Assembly: GCA_039934035.1 (NCBI GenBank)
Contig: JBDTMZ010000050.1
Coordinates: 62,001 to 126,000 of the forward strand
Origin: Solibacter sp039934035
GTDB lineage: Bacteria > Acidobacteriota > Terriglobia > Bryobacterales > Bryobacteraceae
Direction of reading: 5' to 3'
Length of the DNA: 64,000 nt
Both the position numbers and the translations under genes were made by a program. A model generated the notes under the pieces. The model was not told the DNA's origin, searched no databases, and saw only the letters and a list, made by a program, of their open reading frames with translations. Positions 1-9,663 of the stretch are shown here, one piece after another. The first letter of the stretch is position 1. Each line of letters opens with the position of its first letter.

Positions 1-1
1 C

Positions 2-2149
2 GAAGAAGGCAACTTCGATCCAGCCAAAGCCAAAGCTGCCTTCAAGACCCGGCGCGGGCTGGGCCAGGTTGGGCGTCCGAGCGATGCAGGCAAAGGCAAA
101 GATGCGCGCGGCATGGCGGAACTTACCAACGCCATTCAGAAGTTCTTCGTGGAAAACAGCCGTCTGGGAATTCCCGTGATTTTCCACGAGGAGTGCCTGC
201 ATGGACACGCGGCCCCCGGCGGCACGAGTTTCCCGCAACCCATCGGTCTCGGCGCCACCTTCAATCCCGACCTGGTGGAATCGCTGTTCGCCATGACGGC
301 GGCGGAAGCGCGTGCCCGCGGCACGCATCAGGCGCTGACCCCGGTGGTGGATGTCGCCAGGGAACCGCGCTGGGGCCGGGTCGAAGAGACGTATGGCGAA
401 GATCCGTTCCTGGTGTCGCGCCTGGGCATCGCGGCGGTGCGCGGCTTCCAGGGCGACGCAACCTTTCAGGACAAGACGCGCGTGATCGCGACCCTGAAGC
501 ATTTCGCGGCGCACGGACAGCCCGAAGGCGGCCTGAACTGCGCACCCGTCAACGTGTCCGAGCGGGTCTTGCGCGAGACCTTCCTTTACACCTTCAAAGA
601 GGCGCTGCAAGTGGGCGGCGCTATCAGCGTGATGGCGTCTTACAACGAGATCGACGGAGTGCCGTCGCACGCCAACAAGTGGCTGCTGCGCGACGTGCTG
701 CGCAAAGAGTGGGGCTTCAAAGGCTTCGTCGTTTCGGATTACTACGCCATTTACGAAATGAATTACCGGCCGGAATCGCACGGCCATTACGTCGCTAAGG
801 ACAAGAAGGAGGCGTGCGTCCTCGCGGTGAATGCGGGCGTGAATATCGAACTGCCGGAGCCCGATTGCTACCTACACCTGGTGGACCTGGTGAAGAAGGG
901 CGTGCTGAAGGAACGGCAGTTGGACGAACTGGTGGAGCCGATGCTCCTGTGGAAGTTCAAGCTGGGTCTGTTCGACGATCCCTACGTCGATCCCGAGGCG
1001 GCGGATGCCCTGGTGGGCTGCGAGGCTCACTCGCAACTGGCGCGGCAGGCGGCGCGCGAGACCATCACGCTGCTCAAGAACGAAGGCAACCTGCTGCCGC
1101 TGGATGAAACGAAAGTCAAGACCATCGCGGTCATCGGGCCCAACGCGAACCGCACGCTACTGGGCGGATATAGCGGCGTGCCGAAGTACGAAGTCAGCGT
1201 GCTCGACGGCATCAAGGCGCGCGCCGGAAAGAACGTGAAGGTGCTCTACAGCGAAGGCTGCAAGATCACCATCGGCGGGTCGTGGCAGCAGGACGAAGTG
1301 ACGCCCAGCGATCCGGCGGAAGACCGCAGGCAGATCGCCGAGGCGGTGAAGGTGGCGAAGAAGGCGGATGTGATCGTGCTGGCCATCGGCGGCAACGAAC
1401 AGACGTCGCGTGAAGCGTGGTCGCCCAAGCATCTTGGCGACCGGGCGGGGCTCGATCTGGTAGGCCGGCAGGACGAACTGGTGCGCGCCATGCTTGCTAC
1501 CGGCAAGCCGGTAGTGGTGCTGCTGTTCAATGGACGCCCGCTGGCCATCAACGAGATCAGCCAAAGCGTTCCCGCCATTCTGGAGTGCTGGTATCTCGGG
1601 CAGGAATGCGGCAACGCGGTGGCGGACGTGCTGTTCGGCGACGTGAACCCGGGCGGCAAACTTCCGATCTCGGTTCCGCGCTCCGCCGGCCATCTGCCGG
1701 CTTACTACAACCACAAGCCGTCCTCGCGCCGGGGATATTTGTTTGACGACGTATCGCCGCTCTACGCGTTCGGCTACGGCCTGAGCTATACCACTTTCGA
1801 AATCTCGAACGTGCACCTCACCAAGGCCAAAATCAAACGCGACGGCATGACACAGGTATCGGTGGACGTGCGCAACACCGGCCCGCGCGCGGGCAGCGAA
1901 GTGTTGCAGGTCTACATTCGCGATTGCTTCAGCTCCGTGACGCGTCCTGTCAAAGAGCTCAAGGCCTTCCACAAATTGTGGCTGCAGGCGGGCGAGGCGA
2001 CCACGGTGAAGTTCGACATTGGGCCTGCGCAACTGGCGTTCCTCGACGTGAATATGAAATTCACTGTCGAGGCGGGCGACTTCGAAATCATGGCTGGTAA
2101 CTCGTCGCGCGACGCTGACTTACAGAAGGTAATGCTCAAAGTACTCTAG
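2..2149 (+). CDS. Glycoside hydrolase family 3 (beta-xylosidase/beta-glucosidase), 5' end outside window
   Basis: The reading frame is open to the left edge, so the Met at 113 is internal and the gene is partial; 715 residues are visible. The GH3 N-terminal TIM barrel is followed by the alpha/beta sandwich domain and a C-terminal fibronectin III-like domain (from about residue 585, counted from the Met at 113). The nucleophile Asp lies in GFVVSDY, near residue 209 on the same count. It would release sugars from the non-reducing ends of oligosaccharides. The next gene starts 8 bp downstream and the following genes are a sugar symporter, GH10 and GH115, so a beta-xylosidase role on xylo-oligosaccharides is inferred. 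Sequence alone does not separate xylosidase from glucosidase. Confidence 0.93.
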   Translation, partial: EEGNFDPAKAKAAFKTRRGLGQVGRPSDAGKGKDARGMAELTNAIQKFFVENSRLGIPVIFHEECLHGHAAPGGTSFPQPIGLGATFNPDLVESLFAMTAAEARARGTHQALTPVVDVAREPRWGRVEETYGEDPFLVSRLGIAAVRGFQGDATFQDKTRVIATLKHFAAHGQPEGGLNCAPVNVSERVLRETFLYTFKEALQVGGAISVMASYNEIDGVPSHANKWLLRDVLRKEWGFKGFVVSDYYAIYEMNYRPESHGHYVAKDKKEACVLAVNAGVNIELPEPDCYLHLVDLVKKGVLKERQLDELVEPMLLWKFKLGLFDDPYVDPEAADALVGCEAHSQLARQAARETITLLKNEGNLLPLDETKVKTIAVIGPNANRTLLGGYSGVPKYEVSVLDGIKARAGKNVKVLYSEGCKITIGGSWQQDEVTPSDPAEDRRQIAEAVKVAKKADVIVLAIGGNEQTSREAWSPKHLGDRAGLDLVGRQDELVRAMLATGKPVVVLLFNGRPLAINEISQSVPAILECWYLGQECGNAVADVLFGDVNPGGKLPISVPRSAGHLPAYYNHKPSSRRGYLFDDVSPLYAFGYGLSYTTFEISNVHLTKAKIKRDGMTQVSVDVRNTGPRAGSEVLQVYIRDCFSSVTRPVKELKAFHKLWLQAGEATTVKFDIGPAQLAFLDVNMKFTVEAGDFEIMAGNSSRDADLQKVMLKVL

Positions 2150-2157
2150 GAACGCAC

Positions 2158-3630
2158 ATGCCTGAACAAACGCAGAAACTGTCGTTCGGTGAGAAGGCGG
2201 GTTACAGCCTCGGTGACGCTGCCGCTAACTTCGTCTTCCAAACGATGATCCTGTTTCAGCTCAGCTTCTATACAGACACGCTGGGGATCACGGCCGCAGC
2301 CGCCGGCACTCTGCTGCTGGTCGGGCGCCTTTGGGACGGCTTTTTCGACCCGATGATGGGTGTGATGGCAGACCGCACCAACACCCGTTGGGGTAAGTTC
2401 CGTCCCTGGGTGATCTGGACCGCGGTGCCATGGGCCGTCGTCATGGTGCTGGCCTATACCAATCCCGGGCTGGGCTCCACCGGCAACCTGGTGTGGGCGT
2501 GCCTCACCAACGTTTTGTTGATGACGTTGTATTCCGCCAACAATACTCCTTACTCGGCCATGTCCGGTGTCATGACCGGCGATGTCAACGAGCGCACCAG
2601 CCTCTCTTCGTTCCGCTTTGTGTCGGTGATGGTGGCTCAGTTGTTGGTGGGCGGCTTCACCCTGCCGCTGGTGGCGAAGTTCGGGCAAGGCGACAATTCG
2701 AAAGGCTGGCAGATGACCATGGGCCTGTGGGCCGTGGTTTGCCTGGTGCTCTTTACCATCACGTTCCTGTCCACCAAAGAGCGCATCCGGCCCGATCCGG
2801 CGCAGAAATCGGATCCGAAGAAGGATTTCAGCGGACTGTTGAAGAACGGTCCGTGGATCGCGATGTTCGTGCTGACGCTCTCGCACTTCGCCGTGCTCGC
2901 CATGCGCGGCGGCACGATGTTTTACTACTTCCAGTACTACATGGATCAGGACCGCCTGTTCGACCTGCTTCAGTCCGTGGGGCTCACCGGCGAACACAGC
3001 AACTTCTTGATGAATACCTTCGGGCTGGTGGTGGATGCCAAGCGCAGCAACGTAGCCAGCGTGGGCTTCAGCGTCTTCAACATCTCGAGCCAGTTCGTCA
3101 CCATGATTGGCGTGCTGTGCTCTCCGGCGCTATCGCGGCGCTTTGGCAAGAAGGCGGTGGCCCTTGCGGGGTTCTCCACGACCACGGTCTTCATGGCGGC
3201 ATTCGTGCTGCTGCCGCCGCAGTCCATCGTCGGGGCGTTCGTCATGGAATACCTTCGCGTGATTACCTACGCGGTCACCATCCCGTTGATTTGGGCGATG
3301 TTCGCCGACGTGGCGGATTACTCGGAATGGAAGACGGGACGCCGCACCACGGGCGTCATCTTCGCCACCATTCTGTTCGGGCTGAAGACGGGATTGAGCC
3401 TCGGTGGTTTTGCCGCCGGCTGGCTGCTGTCCGGCTACGGCTACACGCCCAACAAGGTGCAATCGCCGCAGGCGCTCGATGGCATACGCATGACGGTCAG
3501 CGTGTATCCGGCGGTTCTGTTTTTGATCGTGATCGTCTGTCTTCTCTGCTATAAGATCGGCAAGCGCTTTAACCTGCAGATTCAGGATGATCTGGCGGAG
3601 CGGAGAAGAAAATTCGCCGAAGCAATCTAA
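2158..3630 (+). CDS. GPH-family (MelB-like) sugar:cation symporter
   Basis: This 490-residue polytopic membrane protein has the hallmarks of the glycoside-pentoside-hexuronide symporters: an N-terminal GYSLGD motif, RLWDGFFDP at the end of helix 2 and RWGKFRPW in the following loop. It is predicted to import oligosaccharides or xylosides with Na+ or H+. A hydrophilic insertion of roughly 50 residues after FYYFQYYMDQ, in mid-protein, is longer than in classic MelB. It lies 8 bp after the GH3 gene and 11 bp before GH10, so it is probably co-transcribed and carries xylan breakdown products. The substrate is inferred from context only. Confidence 0.9.
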   Translation: MPEQTQKLSFGEKAGYSLGDAAANFVFQTMILFQLSFYTDTLGITAAAAGTLLLVGRLWDGFFDPMMGVMADRTNTRWGKFRPWVIWTAVPWAVVMVLAYTNPGLGSTGNLVWACLTNVLLMTLYSANNTPYSAMSGVMTGDVNERTSLSSFRFVSVMVAQLLVGGFTLPLVAKFGQGDNSKGWQMTMGLWAVVCLVLFTITFLSTKERIRPDPAQKSDPKKDFSGLLKNGPWIAMFVLTLSHFAVLAMRGGTMFYYFQYYMDQDRLFDLLQSVGLTGEHSNFLMNTFGLVVDAKRSNVASVGFSVFNISSQFVTMIGVLCSPALSRRFGKKAVALAGFSTTTVFMAAFVLLPPQSIVGAFVMEYLRVITYAVTIPLIWAMFADVADYSEWKTGRRTTGVIFATILFGLKTGLSLGGFAAGWLLSGYGYTPNKVQSPQALDGIRMTVSVYPAVLFLIVIVCLLCYKIGKRFNLQIQDDLAERRRKFAEAI

Positions 3631-3641
3631 GGAGAAGCAGG

Positions 3642-4754
3642 ATGTCTATCAGGAAACTCGCCGCTGTGCTGGCCTTCGCCGGCATCGCGGCCCATGCGCA
3701 GACCCCGGCGCTGAAGGACGCATTCAAGGGATTCTTTCATGTGGGCGCGGCGTTGAATCCCGCCCAGTTCGAAGAGCATGACACGCTCGGCGCCGGCATC
3801 GTCCGCACCCACTTCGACACCATCAGCCCGGAGAATATTTTGAAATGGGAAGTGGTGCATCCGCGGGTGGACGCCTATGCGTTCGACGCGGCGGACAAGT
3901 ATGTGGCGTTCGGTGAGAAGTACAAAATGTTCATCGTGGGCCATACGCTGGTGTGGCACAGTCAGGTTCCCGCCTGGGTCTTCAAGAACGACAAGGGCGA
4001 GACCATCGACCGCGAGGGCCTGCTGAAACGCTTGCAGGAACACATACAGACCGTGGTGGGCCGCTACAAGGGCCGCATCAACGGCTGGGACGTGGTCAAC
4101 GAGGCGCTCAACGAAGACGGCACGCTGCGGCAGAGCCCGTGGCTGAAGATCATTGGCGAAGACTTCATGGTGAAGGCCTTCCAGTTCGCCCACGAGGCCG
4201 ACCCCAAGGCCGAACTCTATTACAACGATTACTCAGTGGAGAACCCCGCCAAGCGCGCCGGCGCCGTCAAGCTGATTAAGAGCTTGCAGGCGGCCGGAGT
4301 GACCGTGCACGCCATGGGGCTCCAGGGTCACGACAAGATGGAATGGCCCACGCTGGAACAGCAGGAAGCCACCATCGTCGCGTTCAAAGATCTCGGCATC
4401 AAGGTCAACATTACCGAGTTGGATATCGACGTTCTGCCGCAGGCCACGCAGCAGCGCACCGCCGATGTCAGCCTCAGCGTGGAAGCGCAGGCCAAGCTCA
4501 ACCCCTACGCCAACGGTCTGCCGGACGCGATGCAGCAGGCGCTGGCGAAACGCTATGCCGACCTTTTCGCGGTGTTCTGTAAGTATCGCGGCACGGTCTC
4601 GCGCATCACTTTCTGGGGCGTGCGCGATAGCGATAGCTGGCTTAATGGCTGGCCCATTCGCGGACGCACCAGCTACCCGCTTTTGTTCGACAAAGACGGC
4701 AAACCCAAACCCGCATTCCAAGCAATCGTAGACACAGCTAAGAAAGCACGGTAA
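3642..4754 (+). CDS. Endo-1,4-beta-xylanase, GH10
   Basis: The protein has 370 residues with a signal peptide (about residues 1-20, cleavage likely after AHA) and a single GH10 TIM barrel. The acid/base Glu is in WDVVNEAL (E154) and the nucleophile Glu in ITELDID (E259). HTLVWHSQVP, part of the GH10 substrate-binding face, is also present. It cleaves internal beta-1,4 bonds of xylan outside the cytoplasm. No carbohydrate-binding module is attached. It is third in a tightly spaced operon (11 bp from the symporter, 5 bp to GH115), preceded by AAGGAGAAGC as ribosome-binding site. Confidence 0.95.
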   Translation: MSIRKLAAVLAFAGIAAHAQTPALKDAFKGFFHVGAALNPAQFEEHDTLGAGIVRTHFDTISPENILKWEVVHPRVDAYAFDAADKYVAFGEKYKMFIVGHTLVWHSQVPAWVFKNDKGETIDREGLLKRLQEHIQTVVGRYKGRINGWDVVNEALNEDGTLRQSPWLKIIGEDFMVKAFQFAHEADPKAELYYNDYSVENPAKRAGAVKLIKSLQAAGVTVHAMGLQGHDKMEWPTLEQQEATIVAFKDLGIKVNITELDIDVLPQATQQRTADVSLSVEAQAKLNPYANGLPDAMQQALAKRYADLFAVFCKYRGTVSRITFWGVRDSDSWLNGWPIRGRTSYPLLFDKDGKPKPAFQAIVDTAKKAR

Positions 4755-4759
4755 GCCCT

Positions 4760-7615
4760 ATGCGACTGATTATTCTGGCGCTTTGCCTGGCGTCCAACGG
4801 CTTTGCGCTGGGCCAGGCGCGCTATGTTTTGAACACCGGCGCGCCTGGTAGTTTTCCCCTGGTACAGAACAAGACGGCCGCGGCGATCTATGTGGATGCG
4901 GCCGACTACGCGGGCGTGGTTCGCGCGGCCGGCGACCTGGCGGCGGACGTCCAGCGCGTCAGCGGTGTGGCCGCCGTCGTGGTGAACGACGAAAAATCGC
5001 TGCGCGCCAACATGGTGCTTGCCGGCAGCATCGGCAAGAGTGCGTTGATCGATCGCCTGATCCGCGAGGGCAAGCTCGATGTCTCACAGGTAAAGGGCAA
5101 GTGGGAAGCGTTTGTCATTCAGACCGTGGCGCGCCCGCTGCCGGGCGTTGCCAGCGCGCTGGTGATCGCCGGCAGCGACAAGCGCGGCACGATTTACGGA
5201 ATCTACGATGTGTCGGAGCAGATCGGCGTTTCGCCCTGGTATTTCTGGGCGGACGTGCCGGTGGTTCACAAAGACGCGCTGTTCGTCAAACAGGGCAAGT
5301 ATGTCGAGGGCGAGCCGCCCGTCAAGTATCGCGGCATCTTCCTCAATGACGAAGCGCCCGCGCTCACCGGCTGGGTGAAAGAGCGATTCGGCGACTACAA
5401 TTCGAAGTTCTACGTCCACGTGTTTGAACTGATTCTGCGCCTCAAGGGCAACTACCTGTGGCCGGCAATGTGGGGCAGCGCGTTCAACGAGGACGATCCC
5501 CTGAATCCCAAACTGGCCGACGAATGGGGAATCGTGATGGGCAACTCCCACCACGAACCCATGCTGCGCGCCCAGCAGGAGTGGAAGCGGCACGGAAAGG
5601 GCGCGTGGGATTACGCCAAGAATCCCGAAGTGTTGCGCCAGTTCTGGGCGGAAGGCGTCCGCCGCAACAAGAATTACGAGAGCATCGTTTCCATGGCGAT
5701 GCGCGGCGATGGCGACATGCCGATGGCCGGCAACGATCTCGGCGCCAACATGAAGCTGCTGGAGCAGGTGGTGGCAGACCAGCGCAAGATCCTCGCCGAG
5801 GAAGTCAACCCCGACGTGACGAAGATTCCGCAACTGTGGGCGCTCTACAAGGAAGTGCAGAGCTACTACGAAGGCGGCATGCGCGTTCCCGACGATGTCA
5901 CGCTGCTTTGGGCGGACGATAATTGGGGCAACATCCGCCGCCTGCCCACCGCGGAAGAACGCAAGCGCTCGGGCGGCACCGGAGTTTACTATCACTTCGA
6001 TTACGTCGGCGGACCGCGCAATTACAAATGGATCAATACCAATCCCATTCCGAAGGTATGGGAGCAGATGAACCTGGCGCTCGAGTACGGCGCGGACCGC
6101 ATCTGGATTGTGAACGTGGGCGACCTGAAGCCCATGGAATTCCCCATCGATTTCTTCCTGAGCTTCGCCCGCGATCCCAAGCGCTGGCCCAAGGAAAAGA
6201 TCGGCGAGTTTACGCGGCTTTGGGCCGAGCGCGAATTCGGTAGCGGCCATGCCGTGGAGATTGCGGACCTGGTGTCGAAGACGCTCAAATACAACGCGCG
6301 GCGCAAGCCGGAATTGCTGGAACCGGCAACATACAGCATTACGGATTACCAGGAGGCTGACCGCGTGGTCGCCGAGTATAAGGACGTGGTCGCGCGTGCG
6401 GAGAAGCTTTCCGCAACGCTGCCGGAGAACGCGCGCGATGCGTTCTTCGAACTGGTGACGCATCCGGCGAAGGCGCCCGCGCAGGTCACCGAACTTTATG
6501 TCACGGTGGCGAAGAACCACCTCTATGCCGCGCAGGGACGCGCCAGCACTAACGAACTGGCCGCGCAGGCGAAAGCCCTCTACCAGGCCGATATCGACCT
6601 CACCAACTATTTCAACAAGACGCTGGCCGGTGGCAAGTGGAGGCACATGATGGATCAGACCCACATCGGCTACACCTACTGGCAGGAGCCGCGCACCAAT
6701 TCCATGCCGGCCGTGAAGGAAATCGAAGTGCCAGAAGCGGCGGCGCTTGGCGTCGCGGTAGAAGGCTCTGCCGCGGCATGGCCCGGCGCAACGGAAGAAG
6801 CGGAGCTGGCCTTCGACGCGTTCAATCGCCCGCGCCGCTATATCGATGTGTTCAATCGCGGCAAGGCGCCGTTTACTTTTAGCGCTACCGCCAGCGAGCC
6901 GTGGGTCACCCTCAGCGCAGCGAAAGGCACGGTGGAAAAAGAGCAGCGCCTTTGGGTCAGCGTGGATTGGAGCAAAGCGCCCAAGGGCACGGCTAGCGCT
7001 ACCCTAAAGCTGACCGGCACGGGCGATCCCGTGGTGGTGAAACTGCAGGCGAAGAATCCGCAGGTCCCGGCCCGCAATGCGGTGAAGGGCTTCGTGGAGG
7101 CGGATGGCCTGGTGTCGATGGAGGCGGAGCACTTCACTCGCAAGGTGGACGCCGGCGGGGTCCGGTGGGAAAAGATCGAAGACTACGGACGCACGATTTC
7201 CGCCATGTCGATCTTCCCGGTTACCGCTGCCAGCGCCGTGCCCCCGCAACAGGGAGCGCGCCTGGAATACGACATGTACCTCTTCGAACCGGGCAAGGTG
7301 GAGGTGGAGACGATTCTCTCGCCCACCTTGAATTTCGTTGCCGGACGCGGCCTGCGCTACGCCATTGCGTTCGACGATCAGGCTCCGCAGATTGTCGATT
7401 CGTTGGAGAAGAACTCGAATCGCGATTGGGAGACTACGGTGAAAGACAGCGTGCGCAAGGTGAAATCGGTGCACACTGTGAACGGCACGGGAGTCCACAC
7501 GCTGAAAATCTGGATGGTGGATCCGGCGCTGGTGCTGGAAAAGGTGGTCGTCAATCTGGGCGGGGTGAAGCCGAGCTACCTCGGTCCGCCGGAGAGTTAT
7601 CGGGCCGGAAACTGA
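4760..7615 (+). CDS. GH115 xylan alpha-1,2-glucuronidase
   Basis: This 951-residue exported protein (signal peptide about 1-19) matches the GH115 layout: an N-terminal alpha/beta domain, a TIM-barrel-like catalytic core with conserved stretches such as YRGIFLNDEAP, KGNYLWPAMW and GNSHHEPM, a helical domain, and a C-terminal all-beta region beginning near residue 750 (EAEHFTRK). Family members remove (4-O-methyl)-glucuronic acid side chains from glucuronoxylan. Placed directly after GH10 and with GH3 and a symporter upstream, it completes a glucuronoxylan degradation set. The last gene of the operon, it converges on the PAP2 gene with a 1-bp gap. Confidence 0.92.
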   Translation: MRLIILALCLASNGFALGQARYVLNTGAPGSFPLVQNKTAAAIYVDAADYAGVVRAAGDLAADVQRVSGVAAVVVNDEKSLRANMVLAGSIGKSALIDRLIREGKLDVSQVKGKWEAFVIQTVARPLPGVASALVIAGSDKRGTIYGIYDVSEQIGVSPWYFWADVPVVHKDALFVKQGKYVEGEPPVKYRGIFLNDEAPALTGWVKERFGDYNSKFYVHVFELILRLKGNYLWPAMWGSAFNEDDPLNPKLADEWGIVMGNSHHEPMLRAQQEWKRHGKGAWDYAKNPEVLRQFWAEGVRRNKNYESIVSMAMRGDGDMPMAGNDLGANMKLLEQVVADQRKILAEEVNPDVTKIPQLWALYKEVQSYYEGGMRVPDDVTLLWADDNWGNIRRLPTAEERKRSGGTGVYYHFDYVGGPRNYKWINTNPIPKVWEQMNLALEYGADRIWIVNVGDLKPMEFPIDFFLSFARDPKRWPKEKIGEFTRLWAEREFGSGHAVEIADLVSKTLKYNARRKPELLEPATYSITDYQEADRVVAEYKDVVARAEKLSATLPENARDAFFELVTHPAKAPAQVTELYVTVAKNHLYAAQGRASTNELAAQAKALYQADIDLTNYFNKTLAGGKWRHMMDQTHIGYTYWQEPRTNSMPAVKEIEVPEAAALGVAVEGSAAAWPGATEEAELAFDAFNRPRRYIDVFNRGKAPFTFSATASEPWVTLSAAKGTVEKEQRLWVSVDWSKAPKGTASATLKLTGTGDPVVVKLQAKNPQVPARNAVKGFVEADGLVSMEAEHFTRKVDAGGVRWEKIEDYGRTISAMSIFPVTAASAVPPQQGARLEYDMYLFEPGKVEVETILSPTLNFVAGRGLRYAIAFDDQAPQIVDSLEKNSNRDWETTVKDSVRKVKSVHTVNGTGVHTLKIWMVDPALVLEKVVVNLGGVKPSYLGPPESYRAGN

Positions 7616-7616
7616 G

Positions 7617-8465
7617 CTATTCGATGGTCGCGCCGATCTGAACGTGGTCCAGAATGCGCCGCACTATGGGCGCCTTTTTGTCCAGAGCGCGATTGTGCCG
7701 CCGTCCGTACACGTAATCGCCAATGAACCAGCCCGCCGCTCCGCCGGCGATCACGTCGCCCGGGAAGTGCCGGCGAGCGCCTACCCGCGCCGCCACCACC
7801 GTGGTGGCCAACCCGTACACCACGACGTAGACGATCGGCTTGGGATACTCGTGCGCGATTACGGATGCCATGGCCCAGGCGCTCATGGCGTGGCCTGAGG
7901 GGAAACTGGAATCCCAGCGCGCGTTCGGGCTGTCGAAGAAGTGGCCCCGGCCGTTGCTTTCGGTTGGCCTCGCGCGGTCGCCCACGAGCTTTATGGCTTC
8001 GCCGACGATGGTGGCGTCGATCAGGGTTTCGAACGCAATCAGCCCGGTTTCGCGAAAGCGGTCATCGTGTTTTGCCGTGCCGATGAAGTAGAAGCCCGCG
8101 CTGACCGGAATCAGCACGTATGCCGACCCGGCGCGCGACGCCCAGGTCGATACCGAAATCTGCGAACTCGAATTGGGAAGGTGCGTGGAGGTCCAGTGAT
8201 CGGTCGCGATCGCGACGGCGGTGGCGCCCCCGAAGATCGCCCACCATTTGATGTCGCTTTTGGCGGTGTGAAACGGGCTGGTCCAGATGGCCTTCTGGTC
8301 GGCCAGGATGTAGCGCGGCATGCGGCGGAACGGGTGGACGATGCCCGTGTTGTCGTAGATGTCTTTGTCCTTGATGACCTGTGGCCCGGGCTTCACCTCG
8401 ATCACCGGATCGGTCTGAGTGAATCCTACAGTGACCAACAACACGCCTATTGCGATGCACTTCAT
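7617..8465 (-). CDS. PAP2-family membrane phosphatase
   Basis: The protein has 282 residues with an N-terminal signal or anchor, several hydrophobic helices and the three-part acid phosphatase signature: KLVGDRARP, then FPSGHAMSAW, then ARVGARRHFPGD. The catalytic His residues are therefore present. Family members dephosphorylate lipid phosphates or undecaprenyl pyrophosphate at the membrane; the substrate here is unknown. It is convergent with the xylan operon and not obviously linked to it. The first motif position normally occupied by Ser in the third signature is Ala, which is seen in some family members. Confidence 0.85.
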   Translation of the reverse strand: MKCIAIGVLLVTVGFTQTDPVIEVKPGPQVIKDKDIYDNTGIVHPFRRMPRYILADQKAIWTSPFHTAKSDIKWWAIFGGATAVAIATDHWTSTHLPNSSSQISVSTWASRAGSAYVLIPVSAGFYFIGTAKHDDRFRETGLIAFETLIDATIVGEAIKLVGDRARPTESNGRGHFFDSPNARWDSSFPSGHAMSAWAMASVIAHEYPKPIVYVVVYGLATTVVAARVGARRHFPGDVIAGGAAGWFIGDYVYGRRHNRALDKKAPIVRRILDHVQIGATIE

Positions 8466-8573
8466 GACGGTCCCCAGTCAGACCCTAGCACGCCCGGTGC
8501 CGCCGTGCGCCTATTCACTTCGCGGATCGAGAAAATTTGTGAAGCGAGGAGCGGGAGCTTGCGATGCGCCTGC

Positions 8574-9461
8574 TCAGTTTTCGAGCGACATCTTTCGCGT
8601 TAACTGCATCGCGGCCTCGGGCGTGGTGGAAGTACCCATTTCGGTATCCAGGTACCCTTTGTAATTCACTTCGCGGAGCACGCGGAAGACGTACGCGAAG
8701 TCGATCTCGCCGGTGCCGGGTTCCTTGCGTCCCGGGACCTCACCGATCTGCACAAGAGCGATCAGGTCCTTCGTCAAGCCCTCCCGCAGGTGAGTGATGA
8801 CGTTGCCTTCCATCAACTGCAGATGGTAAAAATCGAAACAGATCTTGACGTTCGGATGGGCCACTTCCTGGATCACGGGAAAGGCGACGGCGGCGGTATC
8901 GCAGGCCATGCGCCCCTGTCCGGGATTGGTGGCGAGCGGCTCCAGGATGAACTGCATGCCGTACTTGGCGCCGATGTCGCCGACCTTCTTGAGGCCGCTG
9001 ACAATCTGGGCTCGCTGCTGGTCCCACGGGACGTCCGTTTGTTGCCGGCCGACGAAGATAATGGACTGGGCCTTGCCGAATTTGACGGCCATTTTGGCAC
9101 GCGCTTCCATGTCCTTCAGAAACACCTCTTCCGCGCCGGGCTTGGTCAATCCGGTGTTGCTCACGGAGTTTCCGGGACCGGTAATGCTGGTGCACTTCAG
9201 GCCGGTCTTCTCCTGCACTTTGAGCATGGCGTCATGCTCTTCCTCGGGCGGATTCCAGACGCTGTAGGCCTTGAAACCCTGGTCCGCGACCATCTGCATA
9301 CGCTGCGACCGCGGCATGGTGCGCGGGAACATAATTTCGAGGTTGATGGACAGCGTATAGGGCGGCGCGCCGGGCGTGGCCGCGCTGAGCGGCATTTCCA
9401 TGGCAAGCGGAGCGGCTGCGGTGGAGGCGATCCACGCACGCCTGCTGAGTCGTGTCTTCAT
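8574..9461 (-). CDS. Exported xylose-isomerase-like TIM-barrel protein
   Basis: The protein has 295 residues from the ATG at 9461, which follows a GGAGGG ribosome-binding site 10 bases upstream; a longer open frame to 9629 has no such site. The N-terminus RLSRRAWIAS is a twin-arginine-type signal. The body resembles the AP endonuclease 2/hydroxypyruvate isomerase superfamily, with acidic and His metal-ligand positions in FILEPLA, CFDFYHLQ and YLDTEMG. It is predicted to act on a sugar or keto-acid in the periplasm; the substrate is not assignable. It stands alone between convergent and divergent neighbours. Confidence 0.8.
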   Translation of the reverse strand: MKTRLSRRAWIASTAAAPLAMEMPLSAATPGAPPYTLSINLEIMFPRTMPRSQRMQMVADQGFKAYSVWNPPEEEHDAMLKVQEKTGLKCTSITGPGNSVSNTGLTKPGAEEVFLKDMEARAKMAVKFGKAQSIIFVGRQQTDVPWDQQRAQIVSGLKKVGDIGAKYGMQFILEPLATNPGQGRMACDTAAVAFPVIQEVAHPNVKICFDFYHLQLMEGNVITHLREGLTKDLIALVQIGEVPGRKEPGTGEIDFAYVFRVLREVNYKGYLDTEMGTSTTPEAAMQLTRKMSLEN

Positions 9462-9663
9462 GATGAAATTTCCCTCCAGATATGCTGGCTGACAGTATAT
9501 GACAAGGGAGCGGCCCGCTGCGAATCGATGCCCGACATACTCCCCGGGGGAGCGGGCACCAACGCTCAACTGTGCTGCAAAACGCCGCCCGGCCCCGCGT
9601 CCGTGCCAGCCCTGTGACGGAACGATCATTTGGCAGGGACCCGTTCAGGTACAGTGAACGAAG

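Noticed and set aside
5084..6664. 526-codon minus-strand frame inside GH115
   Set aside because: It is a shadow frame of GH115 caused by codon bias; no motif is present.
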